Below are positions 8,469 through 16,955 of a stretch of DNA of 64,000 nucleotides, in pieces; the first letter of the stretch is position 1, and each line of letters opens with the position of its first letter. Origin of the DNA: Polaribacter sp. NJDZ03 (GTDB lineage: Bacteria; Bacteroidota; Bacteroidia; Flavobacteriales; Flavobacteriaceae); NCBI RefSeq assembly GCF_019263805.1, contig NZ_CP079195.1, positions 623,501 through 687,500 of the forward strand, given 5' to 3'. The notes under the pieces are model-generated. The model saw only the letters and a program-made list of their open reading frames with translations, ran no database searches and had not been told where the DNA came from. A program made the position numbers and the translations under genes.

Positions 8469-9770
8469 TTACACAAACATCTGTTGCAACAACCCTTTTT
8501 TAAACGTTTGTGTTTTTGCTATTTGTGTTTGTACGTTTTCTATTTTTGTATCAATAGCACTTAAATAGGTGGCTATTTTTTGTTGTTCTTTTAGGGATGG
8601 AAATTTAAACTTGAAGTTTGAAAAATCCGTTTTATTTATTTGTGGTACTGCTTGAACCCCTGCAAGTAATTTTATTCTATCACCATTAAAACTTAAAATA
8701 GAAAAAATAAAATCATTACTATTTGTTTCTAAAGCTTCTAATACATTCAACTGTTGATTTGTTAAACACTCTTCTGATGCTTGAGCAACTTTTCCAATTG
8801 TAGAACCAATACATACAAATAGAACACTATTCTTTTTTACTTTTCTTCCTTTATTAAAACCTAATTCTGTTAAAGTCGTTTTTGTATTAAAAACATATCT
8901 ATTTCCTTGAATATCTGCAGGAGATACAAATAATTTTTTTCCACCATAATATTCTTGATTAGAAGTTGATGGTGTACTTCCTGTTATAACTTTTGCAACC
9001 TCCCCCAACTTCTTCTCTTCCCAATCTGCAAAATCACTTCCATCATCAGCTTTAAAACGCAATTGCTGACTAAAAATTTGTTGCATTACGCCTTTTTTGT
9101 ACTGCTCTAAAAGGGTTTTCTTTTTTGTTAATTGTTGTATTTTATCATCTACAGATGTTATAAAGGCGGCTATTTTTTGTTGTTCTTGTAGGTTTGGGAA
9201 AGAAACTTTAGTTTTTCGAAGTTCTTTTCCTGAAATTCCTTGAACAGTTGTTCCAATAGACTTTTTTATTATAAGTTTTTGATAAATTGGAGCTAACATA
9301 TAATGCAATAAAAATATATTGTCTATGTTTTCTTTTCCTCTTAATTTTATTACTCTTTGCGCTAATGCTATTTTAGGATTATCAACTAAAGCAATATTAC
9401 CTAAAGGAGCTTCCGTTGTAAACAAAATATCTCCTTTTTGTGGTAATCCTTTGCTCATTACTAAATTATAATTTTCACTAGGCACAAATTCTTTTGATTT
9501 TTCATAATCAATAAAACCTTTTTTAATATTTTTTGCAGTAACCAAAAATATACCAGAATTTGATTTTATTGGTGCTCTACCTCTATAATCGACATAAGAT
9601 GTAATATTGTTCATTTTATCAAATTCCCAATCACCAGCAAACTCTTTAAAACGAAGTTTAGGAGTTAAAGAAACAGATTGCTTCGTACCTCGCAATGACA
9701 GATTAGATGCGTCATTGCGAGGCTTTTTTGCCGTGGCAATCTCTTTATTATTTATATGTTGGTTACTCAT
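8469..9770 (-). CDS. hsdS: Type I restriction enzyme, specificity subunit
   Basis: 433 residues with the usual two target-recognition domains (about 45-195 and 245-390), each followed by a conserved helical spacer: LQEQQKIAAFITSVDDKI and LKEQQKIATYLSAIDTKI. The second spacer ends the protein (GLLQQMFV). HsdS sets the sequence recognised by both HsdM and HsdR. The N-terminal ~35 residues are odd: they are translated from two copies of the dispersed palindromic repeat (SLRGTKQS, KKPRNDAS), which has inserted in frame just after the native start MSNQHINNKE. No Met occurs between the repeat and residue ~55, so the start at 9770 is kept. Confidence 0.94.
   Translation of the reverse strand: MSNQHINNKEIATAKKPRNDASNLSLRGTKQSVSLTPKLRFKEFAGDWEFDKMNNITSYVDYRGRAPIKSNSGIFLVTAKNIKKGFIDYEKSKEFVPSENYNLVMSKGLPQKGDILFTTEAPLGNIALVDNPKIALAQRVIKLRGKENIDNIFLLHYMLAPIYQKLIIKKSIGTTVQGISGKELRKTKVSFPNLQEQQKIAAFITSVDDKIQQLTKKKTLLEQYKKGVMQQIFSQQLRFKADDGSDFADWEEKKLGEVAKVITGSTPSTSNQEYYGGKKLFVSPADIQGNRYVFNTKTTLTELGFNKGRKVKKNSVLFVCIGSTIGKVAQASEECLTNQQLNVLEALETNSNDFIFSILSFNGDRIKLLAGVQAVPQINKTDFSNFKFKFPSLKEQQKIATYLSAIDTKIENVQTQIAKTQTFKKGLLQQMFV
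9661..9750. repeat. Palindromic repeat inserted in frame within hsdS
   Basis: Contains cagattgcttcgtacctcgc, then tgcgtcattgcgaggc and ccgtggcaatctc: two arms of the same element as in 7180-7803. It is translated as part of HsdS residues ~8-35 without disrupting the frame. Confidence 0.85.
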
Positions 9771-9779
9771 TTTGTTTCG

Positions 9780-9863
9780 TTAGTTTAATTGACAGATTGC
9801 CGCGCTCCACTGCGTTACGCTCGCAATGACGATTGGTTTGAATGCGTTTCGTTCGCAATGACG
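9780..9863. repeat. Palindromic repeat between hsdM and hsdS
   Basis: Holds gacagattgccgcgctccac and ttacgctcgcaatgacg as inverted arms, then a further half-copy ending gttcgcaatgacg. Fills the hsdM-hsdS gap. Confidence 0.85.
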
Positions 9864-11438
9864 TTAGAACGGTGTTTCAATATTTAACTCTTTACAGAAA
9901 TCTGCTATAATTGCATCAGTTTTAGCAATGTCAGTTTCTAAACTTTTTAAATCTTTAGCGACATCTTGTAAAATTATAGCTTCTTCTTCTTCAAACGTGT
10001 CCACATAACGAGGTATGTTTAAATTATAGTCGTTTTCTTTAACTTCATTTAAAGTAGCAACATAACTGTATTTATCTTTGGTTTCTCTATTTCTGTAGGT
10101 GTTTATAATTTCTTGTAAATGTGCATCTGTAAGTACATTTTGCGTTTTTACTTTATCAAAATGATTGCTTGCATCAATAAATAAAATATTTTGTTCGCTG
10201 AGCGGAGTCGAAGCGCGGTTCTTTTTTAATACTAAAATACACGTTGGTATGCTTGTACCAAAAAAGATATTAGACGGCAAACCAATAACGGCATCTAATT
10301 GGTTTTTATCTTCAATTAAATATTTTCTAATATGTCCTTCTGCAGCACCTCTAAACAAAACACCATGTGGTAAAACGCACGCCATGGTTCCGTTTTCATC
10401 TAATTGATGAATCATGTGTTGTACAAAGGCAAAATCTGCTTTACTTTTAGGCGCCATCTTTCCGTAAGGCGAAAAACGGTCATCACTAATAATACTATCT
10501 GGATTCCAATTTGCAGAAAATGGCGGATTTGCTACAATAGCTTCAAAACGTTCTTCTATATGCTTTGGGCTTGGGTTTACGAGTGTATCATCATTATAAA
10601 TATCAAATTTTTTATAATGTACATCATGCATAATCATATTCATTCTGCACAAGTTGTACGTAGTTGGGTTGCTTTCTTGTCCGTAAAAACTACCCACTTC
10701 TTTTACTTCTTTGGCAACTCTTAATAATAAAGAACCAGAGCCACACGTTGGGTCGTACACAGACTTTAAACGCTCTTTATCTGTAGTAACAATTTTTGCT
10801 AATATTTTAGATACTTGTTGCGGAGTGTAAAATTCGCCTGCCTTTTTTCCTGCTCCAGATGCAAACTGCCCAATTAAATACTCATAAGCATCGCCTAACA
10901 AATCGTTTTCATTGTTTTCTAAATCGAAATCAATTCCTTCTAAATGTGTTAATACTTTTACAATAAGTTCGTTTTTTGCTTCTTCCGTTTTCCCTAATTT
11001 ACTACTTGTTAAATCTAAATCTTCAAACAGATTTCCAAAATCGTCCTCAGATTCACTTCCCATAGTACTCTGTTCTATATTGGTGAGTACTTTTTGTAAA
11101 TCTTCTAAAATAAATTTATGTACACCGCCCGAGTTTCCTCTTTTGGCTAATTCACTAAATAATTCAGTAGGTTTTAAATAATAACCTAAAGCATCTAAGG
11201 CATCTAATTTAATTTCTTGTAATAAGATTTCTTCTGCTTCGTGCCCTATAACTTCATGATATTCTAAACCGTCTGGTTTTAAAATAACATTGGCGTGTAA
11301 AGACATTTTTTTACTTAAATATTTATAAAAGATAAAGCCTAATATATAATCTCTAAAATCATCTGCATCCATATTACCTCTTAAATCGTTGGCAATATTC
11401 CATAATGTTTGATGCAATTGTACTTGGTTTTCTGACAT
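9864..11438 (-). CDS. hsdM: Type I restriction enzyme, methyltransferase subunit
   Basis: 524 residues. The SAM-binding motif I is DPTCGSGSLL from residue 229 and the N6-adenine catalytic motif is NPPF at 304-307; the GEFYTPQQVSKIL signature precedes motif I at ~201. HsdM with HsdS methylates the host's sites. It is first in the M-S-R gene order, and a 425-bp gap to the next gene upstream suggests the operon promoter lies within 11439-11650. One oddity: residues 408-416 (RASTPLSEQ) are encoded by a short dispersed repeat (10193-10215) where relatives have a few variable residues, apparently tolerated in a surface loop. Confidence 0.96.
   Translation of the reverse strand: MSENQVQLHQTLWNIANDLRGNMDADDFRDYILGFIFYKYLSKKMSLHANVILKPDGLEYHEVIGHEAEEILLQEIKLDALDALGYYLKPTELFSELAKRGNSGGVHKFILEDLQKVLTNIEQSTMGSESEDDFGNLFEDLDLTSSKLGKTEEAKNELIVKVLTHLEGIDFDLENNENDLLGDAYEYLIGQFASGAGKKAGEFYTPQQVSKILAKIVTTDKERLKSVYDPTCGSGSLLLRVAKEVKEVGSFYGQESNPTTYNLCRMNMIMHDVHYKKFDIYNDDTLVNPSPKHIEERFEAIVANPPFSANWNPDSIISDDRFSPYGKMAPKSKADFAFVQHMIHQLDENGTMACVLPHGVLFRGAAEGHIRKYLIEDKNQLDAVIGLPSNIFFGTSIPTCILVLKKNRASTPLSEQNILFIDASNHFDKVKTQNVLTDAHLQEIINTYRNRETKDKYSYVATLNEVKENDYNLNIPRYVDTFEEEEAIILQDVAKDLKSLETDIAKTDAIIADFCKELNIETPF
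10193..10215. repeat. Short dispersed repeat within hsdM
   Basis: The sense-strand text cgcttcgactccgctcagcg is the widely dispersed flavobacterial short repeat. Here it lies in frame inside hsdM and encodes RASTPLSEQ. Confidence 0.65.
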
Positions 11439-11749
11439 TTATGTGTGTAGTTTTCTATGAAATGAATTTCATAAATAGGTGCAATTTTTTTTTGTTTAAA
11501 ATTACATTTTTTGATGGAATTGGCAAATGAATTTAAAAGAGATTTTTGGGATGGAAAACAAAAGAGATACGCTTCTTCAATTTTAATTAAAGTAAGGAAT
11601 TGAATTTACGAATATTATAAATAAAATGGCATGAGTAAAGCAAAGTAACCCAGTAATAAAAAGACAGGAAAGGCGACACGCAGAATAGTATGAAACATAT
11701 TATTTCATAATATGACATGGCGCCTGTCCCGTTGAAGAACAGGATAAAA
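11439..11749. other. Intergenic region upstream of hsdM
   Basis: No supported gene. An inverted pair gacagg/cctgtc (about 11661-11730) encloses an inner palindrome atattat-ttc-ataatat. This may be a repeat relic. The hsdM promoter is expected in the left part, but no clear TAnnTTTG is seen. Confidence 0.5.
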
Positions 11750-11768
11750 TTGTTATAAGTTATAACAA
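11750..11768 (-). terminator. Perfect 9-bp palindrome after the toxin gene
   Basis: TTGTTATAA-g-TTATAACAA lies 2 nt past the toxin stop and is followed on the minus strand by ttttat. It may be a weak terminator or a DNA-binding palindrome. Confidence 0.4.
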
Positions 11769-11770
11769 TA

Positions 11771-12070
11771 TTAATCTAAAGACAAATTAAACTCATAATC
11801 CATTCGCTGACTCAAAACACGGATTATTAAAATACCGTCTGTTGTGATTAGATAGAATATAGTATGTGATTTATACCTAAATCTTTTTAATTCTCTAATA
11901 TATTCTGATGCATCTCGACCCAAATCAATATTTTTAGAAAGGACTTTAAAAGTTTCGTGCATTGATAAGAAATAATTTTGAGCTTGTGAAAGGCCAAACT
12001 TTGATATGCCGAATTCATACATTACAGTCAAATCGAATTCCGCTTTGATAGAAAGTTTATAGTCTGCCAT
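11771..12070 (-). CDS. RelE/ParE-family toxin
   Basis: 99 residues. The pattern KLSIKAEFDLTVMYEFGISKFGL at the start, GRDASEYIRELKRFRYKSHTIFY in the middle and IIRVLSQRMD near the end is that of ParE toxins. These usually poison DNA gyrase, though RelE-fold members can cleave mRNA. It overlaps the antitoxin gene by 14 nt in the antitoxin-first order. No frame damage is visible. It lies at the edge of the restriction island, next to the hsdR relic. Confidence 0.88.
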   Translation of the reverse strand: MADYKLSIKAEFDLTVMYEFGISKFGLSQAQNYFLSMHETFKVLSKNIDLGRDASEYIRELKRFRYKSHTIFYLITTDGILIIRVLSQRMDYEFNLSLD

Positions 12071-12314
12071 CTTGTTTCATTCTGGCTTCAACTTCTTTCA
12101 TAATTTCAGGTAACGATTTAGAACTAACACCGCTATCTAAACCTTGTTGAAGTTTAATTTTTAATGAAATAAAATCACTGTTTTGAGCTTGATCTTGTCG
12201 TACTAAATTTCTTAAATACTCGCTGTCATTGGTGAATTCTCCAGCTTCAATTTGAGCTTTTATCCATTGGTCTTGTTGTTCTGTAAAAGTAACTGTCTTC
12301 CTAATTGTTGCCAT
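12057..12314 (-). CDS. ParD-family antitoxin
   Basis: 85 residues from the ATG at 12314 (MATIRKTVTFTEQQDQWIK); an ATG two codons upstream is also possible. The N-terminal ribbon-helix-helix domain (KTVTFTEQQDQWIKAQI, then FTNDSEYLRNLVRQ) binds operator DNA, and the C-terminal helix (LPEIMKEVEARMKQDG) should wrap the toxin. Overlap with the downstream toxin indicates coupled translation. It likely represses its own promoter; an imperfect palindrome lies at 12337-12355 just upstream. Confidence 0.88.
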   Translation of the reverse strand: MATIRKTVTFTEQQDQWIKAQIEAGEFTNDSEYLRNLVRQDQAQNSDFISLKIKLQQGLDSGVSSKSLPEIMKEVEARMKQDGRL

Positions 12315-12336
12315 AACCATAATATTAAATAATCAT

Positions 12337-12355
12337 ACTATTGGTGCAATATAGT
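12337..12355. promoter_or_regulatory. Possible antitoxin operator
   Basis: Imperfect inverted repeat ACTATTG-gtg-CAATATAGT, 22-40 nt upstream of the antitoxin start, where a ParD-type repressor would be expected to bind. Assigned by position and symmetry only. Confidence 0.35.
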
Positions 12356-12452
12356 GATTTGTACTTTATGATCTAAAATATCACAGAAGATTCTGAACAT
12401 TCTATAAACATGAGTTTTATTATTCTACAACACGTATTTATTTAAATTCCGT

Positions 12453-12503
12453 AGAATCTCGTATTTGGTATTATGTAGGAATATTTTTTAAATACGCGAT
12501 TCT
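12453..12503. repeat. Inverted repeat (14-bp arms)
   Basis: AGAATCTCGTATTT at 12453-12466 and AAATACGCGATTCT at 12490-12503 are complementary at 13 of 14 positions. Probably another dispersed palindromic element; it lies between the toxin-antitoxin genes and the hsdR relic. Confidence 0.6.
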
Positions 12504-12549
12504 CAGGAACCGTATTATTAGTCAGAAACCACATTGTTAGTTCGAGTGA

Positions 12550-12880
12550 TCTAAATCTTTTCTGTCTACTACAAAAAGTACTTTGTCTACTTGGGCAAAT
12601 CCATAATAATTTGACTTGCTTTAAAAGAGGTTAATGTTTTACATGAACCCATTGTATGCCATATATAAGCGTTTTCTGTATTGTTTTGTACTTGTTTAAC
12701 TAGTTTTTCTACTGCATAAAATTGGTAAGGTCTTAACACCATTAAAATTTTATGTGTTTGGTTTCTTACAATATACTTTGCAATCATTAACCCTAAATGC
12801 TTTGTATTTAAAAAAGCAGTTGTAAAATGGGTTAAATCTCTAATGTTCTTATTATTTACATCAGACCAGAAAAAGTTTGC
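12550..12880 (-). pseudogene. Decayed hsdR fragment
   Basis: About 330 bp align closely with hsdR bases 6255-6583 (residues ~188-298: ends of the nuclease, the VLRPYQFYAVEKLV Q-tip region and Walker A). The copy is dead: Walker A reads HTMGSCKT instead of HTTGSGKT, and there are small deletions near 12590 and 12868 that shift the frame. Its right end abuts ttagttcgagtgat, a piece of another dispersed repeat. It is the remnant of a second type I system or of a local duplication. Confidence 0.9.
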
Positions 12881-12939
12881 TTTTTCTGACTATTTATCAA
12901 TGCATCAAATACGTAATAACAAACAAAACTAAAATTAAA

Positions 12940-13851
12940 CTAAACTAAGATTGTAGTTCCTTTTGATGTTTTATTATTTTGTTCATCAAAATAAAAATCT
13001 ATTCTTCCTAGATTAATACCATAAGCGCCAACTTGATTTACAAGTGTGTTTTTTCCATCAATATTTTTTACGATAGTTGGTTTTGGTAAAAATGTATGTG
13101 TATGACCTCCAATAATTAAGTCTATATTTTTAGTGATTTTTGCTAAACTTAAATCAGATATTTTATTTGGATCTCTTCTATAATTATACCCCAAATGCGA
13201 TAAACAGATTACTAAATCGCATTTTTCTACGTTTTTTAATTGATTTGTAATGTCTTGAGTAATTTCAACAGGATTTAAGTAACCCGTTTCTTTGTACATT
13301 TTTTTACTAACCAAACCTTCTAACTCAATACCCAAGCCAAAAATGCCAATTTTAATACCATCTTTAACTATAATTTTATATGGTTTTACGTGCGTATCTA
13401 AAACCGTGTTTTTAAAATCGTAATTTGCGGAAACAAAATCGAATTTAGCATTTGGTAATTGCTTGTATAAACCTTCTATTGAGTTATCAAAATCATGATT
13501 TCCTATAGTTGCAACATCGTATTTTAGCATGCTCATTAACTTAAACTCAAGCTCGCCACCAAAGTAATTAAAATAAGGAGTTCCTTGAAAAATATCACCA
13601 GCATCTAATAATAACGTATTATTATTTTCTCTTCGTATTTGCTCAATTAAAGTGGCTCTTCTTGCAACACCACCTTTATTTGCATTTCTGCTATGGTTTG
13701 GTTTAAAGGGTTCTATTTGACTATGTGTATCATTTGTATGTAAAATTGTGATATGACGTTTTTGTTTTTCTGCAAAAGAAGCCAACGAAAAACCACCAAC
13801 TACTAATGCAGAGGCTCCACCAAATTGTTTTATAAAATTTCTTCTTTTCAT
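12940..13851 (-). CDS. Metallophosphatase (5'-nucleotidase N-domain type), exported
   Basis: 303 residues. A twin-arginine-like leader (MKRRNFIKQFGGASALVVGG) precedes a calcineurin-like core: LHTNDTHSQ, LLDAGDIFQGTPYFN, GNHDFDN, SHLGYN and GGHTHTF carry the two-metal ligands. The C-terminal substrate-binding domain of 5'-nucleotidases is missing here but is encoded by the gene 2 nt upstream, so the pair is a split 5'-nucleotidase/2',3'-cyclic phosphodiesterase. It likely releases phosphate from nucleotides in the periplasm. Probably co-transcribed with 13854-14600. Confidence 0.9.
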   Translation of the reverse strand: MKRRNFIKQFGGASALVVGGFSLASFAEKQKRHITILHTNDTHSQIEPFKPNHSRNANKGGVARRATLIEQIRRENNNTLLLDAGDIFQGTPYFNYFGGELEFKLMSMLKYDVATIGNHDFDNSIEGLYKQLPNAKFDFVSANYDFKNTVLDTHVKPYKIIVKDGIKIGIFGLGIELEGLVSKKMYKETGYLNPVEITQDITNQLKNVEKCDLVICLSHLGYNYRRDPNKISDLSLAKITKNIDLIIGGHTHTFLPKPTIVKNIDGKNTLVNQVGAYGINLGRIDFYFDEQNNKTSKGTTILV

Positions 13852-13853
13852 AT

Positions 13854-14600
13854 TTATTGAATTTTTATACGATTATCAATTCCTACTTTTAAAGTATCTG
13901 TTTTTTCAAAATAATCGATTACAGCATCTCTTACTTTATAATTAAGGTTTGTTAATTTCTTTGGGTTTTTAAAGAAATCCATTCCATCTCCACCAGTTTG
14001 TAAATAATCGGATGTTAAAACGTTGTATGTTTTATTTTCATCGAACTTATTACCATTTATTTTTAATTCGAAACCATCGTCTTTTATTAATAAATCTATA
14101 TTTTTTGATAAAGGATGTGCACTCTTTTTTTGAATAAAATATTGGATTAATTCTTTCACTTTATCGCTTGTTAATTCTACTACAACAAGTTCATTATCGA
14201 AAGGCATTAATTTAAAAGCACTTTCTTTGGTTACATTTCCTGCACCAATTGATGTTCTTAAACCACCACTATTAAACATCGAAAAATCTATAGAAGTGTT
14301 TGCTTTTTTTTGAAACATAGGGTTTGCAATATCTACACATAAATCTGCCATTAAGTTACCTAAAGTACTTTGCATTTGAGTGCTTTGTTTGGTTAAGTCT
14401 TTAGCTGTGTAGGTTAAAACTCTTTCCATCTCGCCTATTAATTTATTTTTATAAGGCATAATAACGTTATCAATTTCTGCAGATGCAACAATTGTACTAT
14501 CAATAGTAATATTTTTAGCTGTTATTTTGGTGAGGCTTCTTTCTGTATTTTTACATGAAGCAAATAAAAGAAACAGACAAATAAAATGGATTGTTTTCAT
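13854..14600 (-). CDS. 5'-nucleotidase C-terminal domain lipoprotein
   Basis: 248 residues with a lipoprotein signal (LLFASC, Cys ~16). It matches the C-terminal nucleotide-binding domain of 5'-nucleotidases: NLMADLCVDIAN, FNSGGLRTSIGAG, MPFDNELVVVELT and TSDYLQTGGDGMDFF. Two bases separate it from the metallophosphatase gene, so the domains are made as separate exported proteins, an arrangement common in Bacteroidota. Confidence 0.9.
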   Translation of the reverse strand: MKTIHFICLFLLFASCKNTERSLTKITAKNITIDSTIVASAEIDNVIMPYKNKLIGEMERVLTYTAKDLTKQSTQMQSTLGNLMADLCVDIANPMFQKKANTSIDFSMFNSGGLRTSIGAGNVTKESAFKLMPFDNELVVVELTSDKVKELIQYFIQKKSAHPLSKNIDLLIKDDGFELKINGNKFDENKTYNVLTSDYLQTGGDGMDFFKNPKKLTNLNYKVRDAVIDYFEKTDTLKVGIDNRIKIQ

Positions 14601-14648
14601 TAAGTTGATATTAGCTGGTAATTTATAATAATAATAATTTGATAAACT

Positions 14649-15086
14649 TTATTTATTTAATATTCCTTTGCAATTTGTAAGTATATAATTAAAATGTTCA
14701 ACATTATTTTTGTTTAGTTTTAAGGTTCCTGTTATACTAACAACATTATCTGTTTTAAAGTTTTGTTTGTTAATAAATTCAAGTTCTATTGCAGTTTCCG
14801 GACCTCCTTGACCACAAAAATAACAAGATGCCATTGGCCCTTTAGATAGCATGTATATATTTTCTTTTGCTACAACATCTAAAAAATAACCTTTAATTGT
14901 TATTTCCTTCCCTTCTAAAGCTTTTACCGATGCTGAAAATGTGGGATACATAAAATAAGCATCATATTTTGAAAAATAGGTATCTGTAAATTTTATTTTT
15001 GACAAGTCTTGCCAAGTAATATTTTGTTGACTAAAACAAAACGTACAAACGAATATAAAAATTAAATATATAACTTTATCTCTCAT
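14649..15086 (-). CDS. Small secreted protein, DUF3299-like, linked to a metal ABC transporter
   Basis: 145 residues with a signal peptide (cleavage near CFSQ). The mature part looks like an OB-fold-type domain: VKALEGKEITIKGYFLD ... SCYFCGQGGPETAIEL ... VSITGTLKLN. The SCYFCG pair of cysteines could bind a metal. It overlaps the end of the ABC permease gene by 11 nt, so it is part of that operon. Zinc-regulated ABC loci in Vibrio (zrg) include small DUF3299 proteins next to an MacB-type permease; this gene is a plausible counterpart. The family assignment is from memory of motifs and moderate. Confidence 0.6.
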   Translation of the reverse strand: MRDKVIYLIFIFVCTFCFSQQNITWQDLSKIKFTDTYFSKYDAYFMYPTFSASVKALEGKEITIKGYFLDVVAKENIYMLSKGPMASCYFCGQGGPETAIELEFINKQNFKTDNVVSITGTLKLNKNNVEHFNYILTNCKGILNK

Positions 15087-16299
15087 TGCTTAAAATTGTT
15101 GAAATGTTCATCTTTATGATTGGATATATAGCCAATGAAACTGATGCAATTATCATTATTAAAATTAGTATTCCTATTTGTAATACATCTTTAAAATATA
15201 ACTCTAAAAGCATGTTTTGTAGATTGTTAGATTCCATAAAGCGAAGCACTACAAATAGGCTTATTTTTAATAGTAAAAGCCCAAGTACAAATGAAGAAAA
15301 TACTACGATAAATCCTTCATAAAAAACCATTTTTATCAATTGAAAGTTGCTAGCACCATAAGTTCTTAAAATTGCCAAATCAAAAGCATGTTCTTTTATC
15401 ATTTTATAAAGACTTATAAATATTGTAATACAAGATATTAGAAGAATTAAATAAGCTATCAAAGAAATAGTTTGTAAACCAATACTTGTGTATTCATACA
15501 GTTTATGTAACTCGTATTTAGGTAAGGAAGCTTGCATATTAGTTTGCTTGTTAATTCGCCTAAAAAACGTAAGCAATCCTCTTGGACTTTTAAAATTAAT
15601 TAATATTGACGTAATTTCTTTTTCATTATGGCTCTCGTTAAAATTATGTTCCTCATCATTTTCTTCATCATGTATCTCCTCTTTATGGTTATGTACATCC
15701 CAAACACTTTCTAAACTGGTAATTATTAAGCGGTCTATTACTTTTTGTGTTGGTTTTAAAATACCCACAACAGTTAAAAAACCATCATGCTCTTCAATAC
15801 TATTTGCTATTAATCCATGAGAACTTAATAAGGTATCTCCTATTTTAAGATTTAATTTTAGAGCTACAGAATTTCCTAAAATTACTTCCATAGAATTTTC
15901 AACACGATGTCCTTTTTCTAATTCACCATTATAAAGAGAAGTAAAATTATGGGTGGTTCCTACAATTCTAAAACCTTTATAATTATCACCATAAGAAATT
16001 GGTACGGCAAGTTTAATTAAAGGGTTTTTACTTATTCTAAGAGCTTCTTTGTATGAAATATTCCCTGTAGGATTGTCTATATGTAATACGGAAGCCAAAA
16101 CAAGCTGTAACGGACTTCCTTTAGCACCAATTACTACATCTATTTTCCCTAAATTGTTTTCTATTTGATTTTTAAAAGACCTTTTTAATTGTAAAATTCC
16201 TAAAAGTAAAGCGATACTTATGGCTAATATAAAAACACTTAAAAAAGTGTATAATGGTTTAGATTTTATGTTTTGAAGGCTAATATTCCAAATATTCAT
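15076..16299 (-). CDS. ABC transporter permease (FtsX/MacB fold) with His-rich periplasmic loop
   Basis: 407 residues. One N-terminal membrane helix (FLSVFILAISIALLLGIL), a ~230-residue periplasmic domain, and three C-terminal helices give the MacB/FtsX topology. The periplasmic domain contains a loop at ~200-225 rich in His, Asp and Glu (VHNHKEEIHDEENDEEHNF), as seen in zinc- or nickel-handling proteins. Start and stop overlap both neighbours (ATPase by 4 nt, small secreted protein by 11 nt). Together with the COG0523 genes upstream, it points to movement of zinc or of a zinc-binding ligand. Confidence 0.85.
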   Translation of the reverse strand: MNIWNISLQNIKSKPLYTFLSVFILAISIALLLGILQLKRSFKNQIENNLGKIDVVIGAKGSPLQLVLASVLHIDNPTGNISYKEALRISKNPLIKLAVPISYGDNYKGFRIVGTTHNFTSLYNGELEKGHRVENSMEVILGNSVALKLNLKIGDTLLSSHGLIANSIEEHDGFLTVVGILKPTQKVIDRLIITSLESVWDVHNHKEEIHDEENDEEHNFNESHNEKEITSILINFKSPRGLLTFFRRINKQTNMQASLPKYELHKLYEYTSIGLQTISLIAYLILLISCITIFISLYKMIKEHAFDLAILRTYGASNFQLIKMVFYEGFIVVFSSFVLGLLLLKISLFVVLRFMESNNLQNMLLELYFKDVLQIGILILIMIIASVSLAIYPIIKMNISTILSNER

Positions 16300-16925
16300 A
16301 ATGTAATAGAGTTTTGGAAAAATGGTTTAATTCTATGGTCGTGTGTAATCACTATTAAATTGGCATTTGTTTGTTTCGCCTGATTTTTTAGCAATTCAAT
16401 AACAATTTTACAGTTTTTATCATCTAAACTAGAAGTTGGTTCATCGGCTAAAATAACTTGTGGATTATGTATAACTGATAAGGCAATTCCTAATCGTTGC
16501 AATTGCCCTTCACTAAGTTCGTTAATTTTACTTTTTTTTAGTTTAGACAACCCCAATTGTTCTAATAAGATTTCAATCTTTTTATTATTTACAAGAGTAT
16601 TACTAAACAAAAGACGCGCTTTTAAATTATGAAACACATTTAAGGATGTAATAGCGTGTTTTTTCTGAAAAACAAGACCTATTTTTTCACCTCTAAATGT
16701 ATCTAATTTATTACTTTTTAAAGTATTTAAATCTGTGTTATCAATACATATATTTCCTGTAGCAGGTTTTAATAAACCTGCCAAAAGATGTAAAAGTGTT
16801 GTTTTTCCAATTCCTGAACCACCTAAAATGAGTAAATTTTCTCCTTTCTCTAATGCGATATTTGGAAAACTTAAAATAGCGCCTTTTTTTTTATATTGAT
16901 AGGTAAGATTCTCTGTTTGTATCAT
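16296..16925 (-). CDS. ABC transporter ATP-binding protein (LolD/MacB type)
   Basis: 209 residues from the ATG at 16925 (MIQTENLTYQYKKKG), which fits the family better than the GTG at 16946. Walker A is GGSGIGKTTL, the signature is LSEGQLQRLGIAL (LSEGQ rather than LSGGQ), Walker B is VILADEPTSSLDD and the switch His is in VITHDHR. It powers the adjacent permease, with a 4-nt overlap. It belongs to the probable zinc operon that starts near 21718. Confidence 0.92.
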   Translation of the reverse strand: MIQTENLTYQYKKKGAILSFPNIALEKGENLLILGGSGIGKTTLLHLLAGLLKPATGNICIDNTDLNTLKSNKLDTFRGEKIGLVFQKKHAITSLNVFHNLKARLLFSNTLVNNKKIEILLEQLGLSKLKKSKINELSEGQLQRLGIALSVIHNPQVILADEPTSSLDDKNCKIVIELLKNQAKQTNANLIVITHDHRIKPFFQNSITL

Positions 16926-16955
16926 TCTAAATTTTATAGAAACCACGCTCCTATT

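Noticed and set aside
10165..11181. Plus-strand frames of 80-106 residues within hsdM
   Set aside because: Antisense to a clear methyltransferase gene; no family resemblance.
13853..13854. Frameshift splitting a single 5'-nucleotidase
   Set aside because: Each part has its own export signal (twin-arginine-like leader and lipobox) and its own start, and the order of domains is C-half first, so these are two genes.
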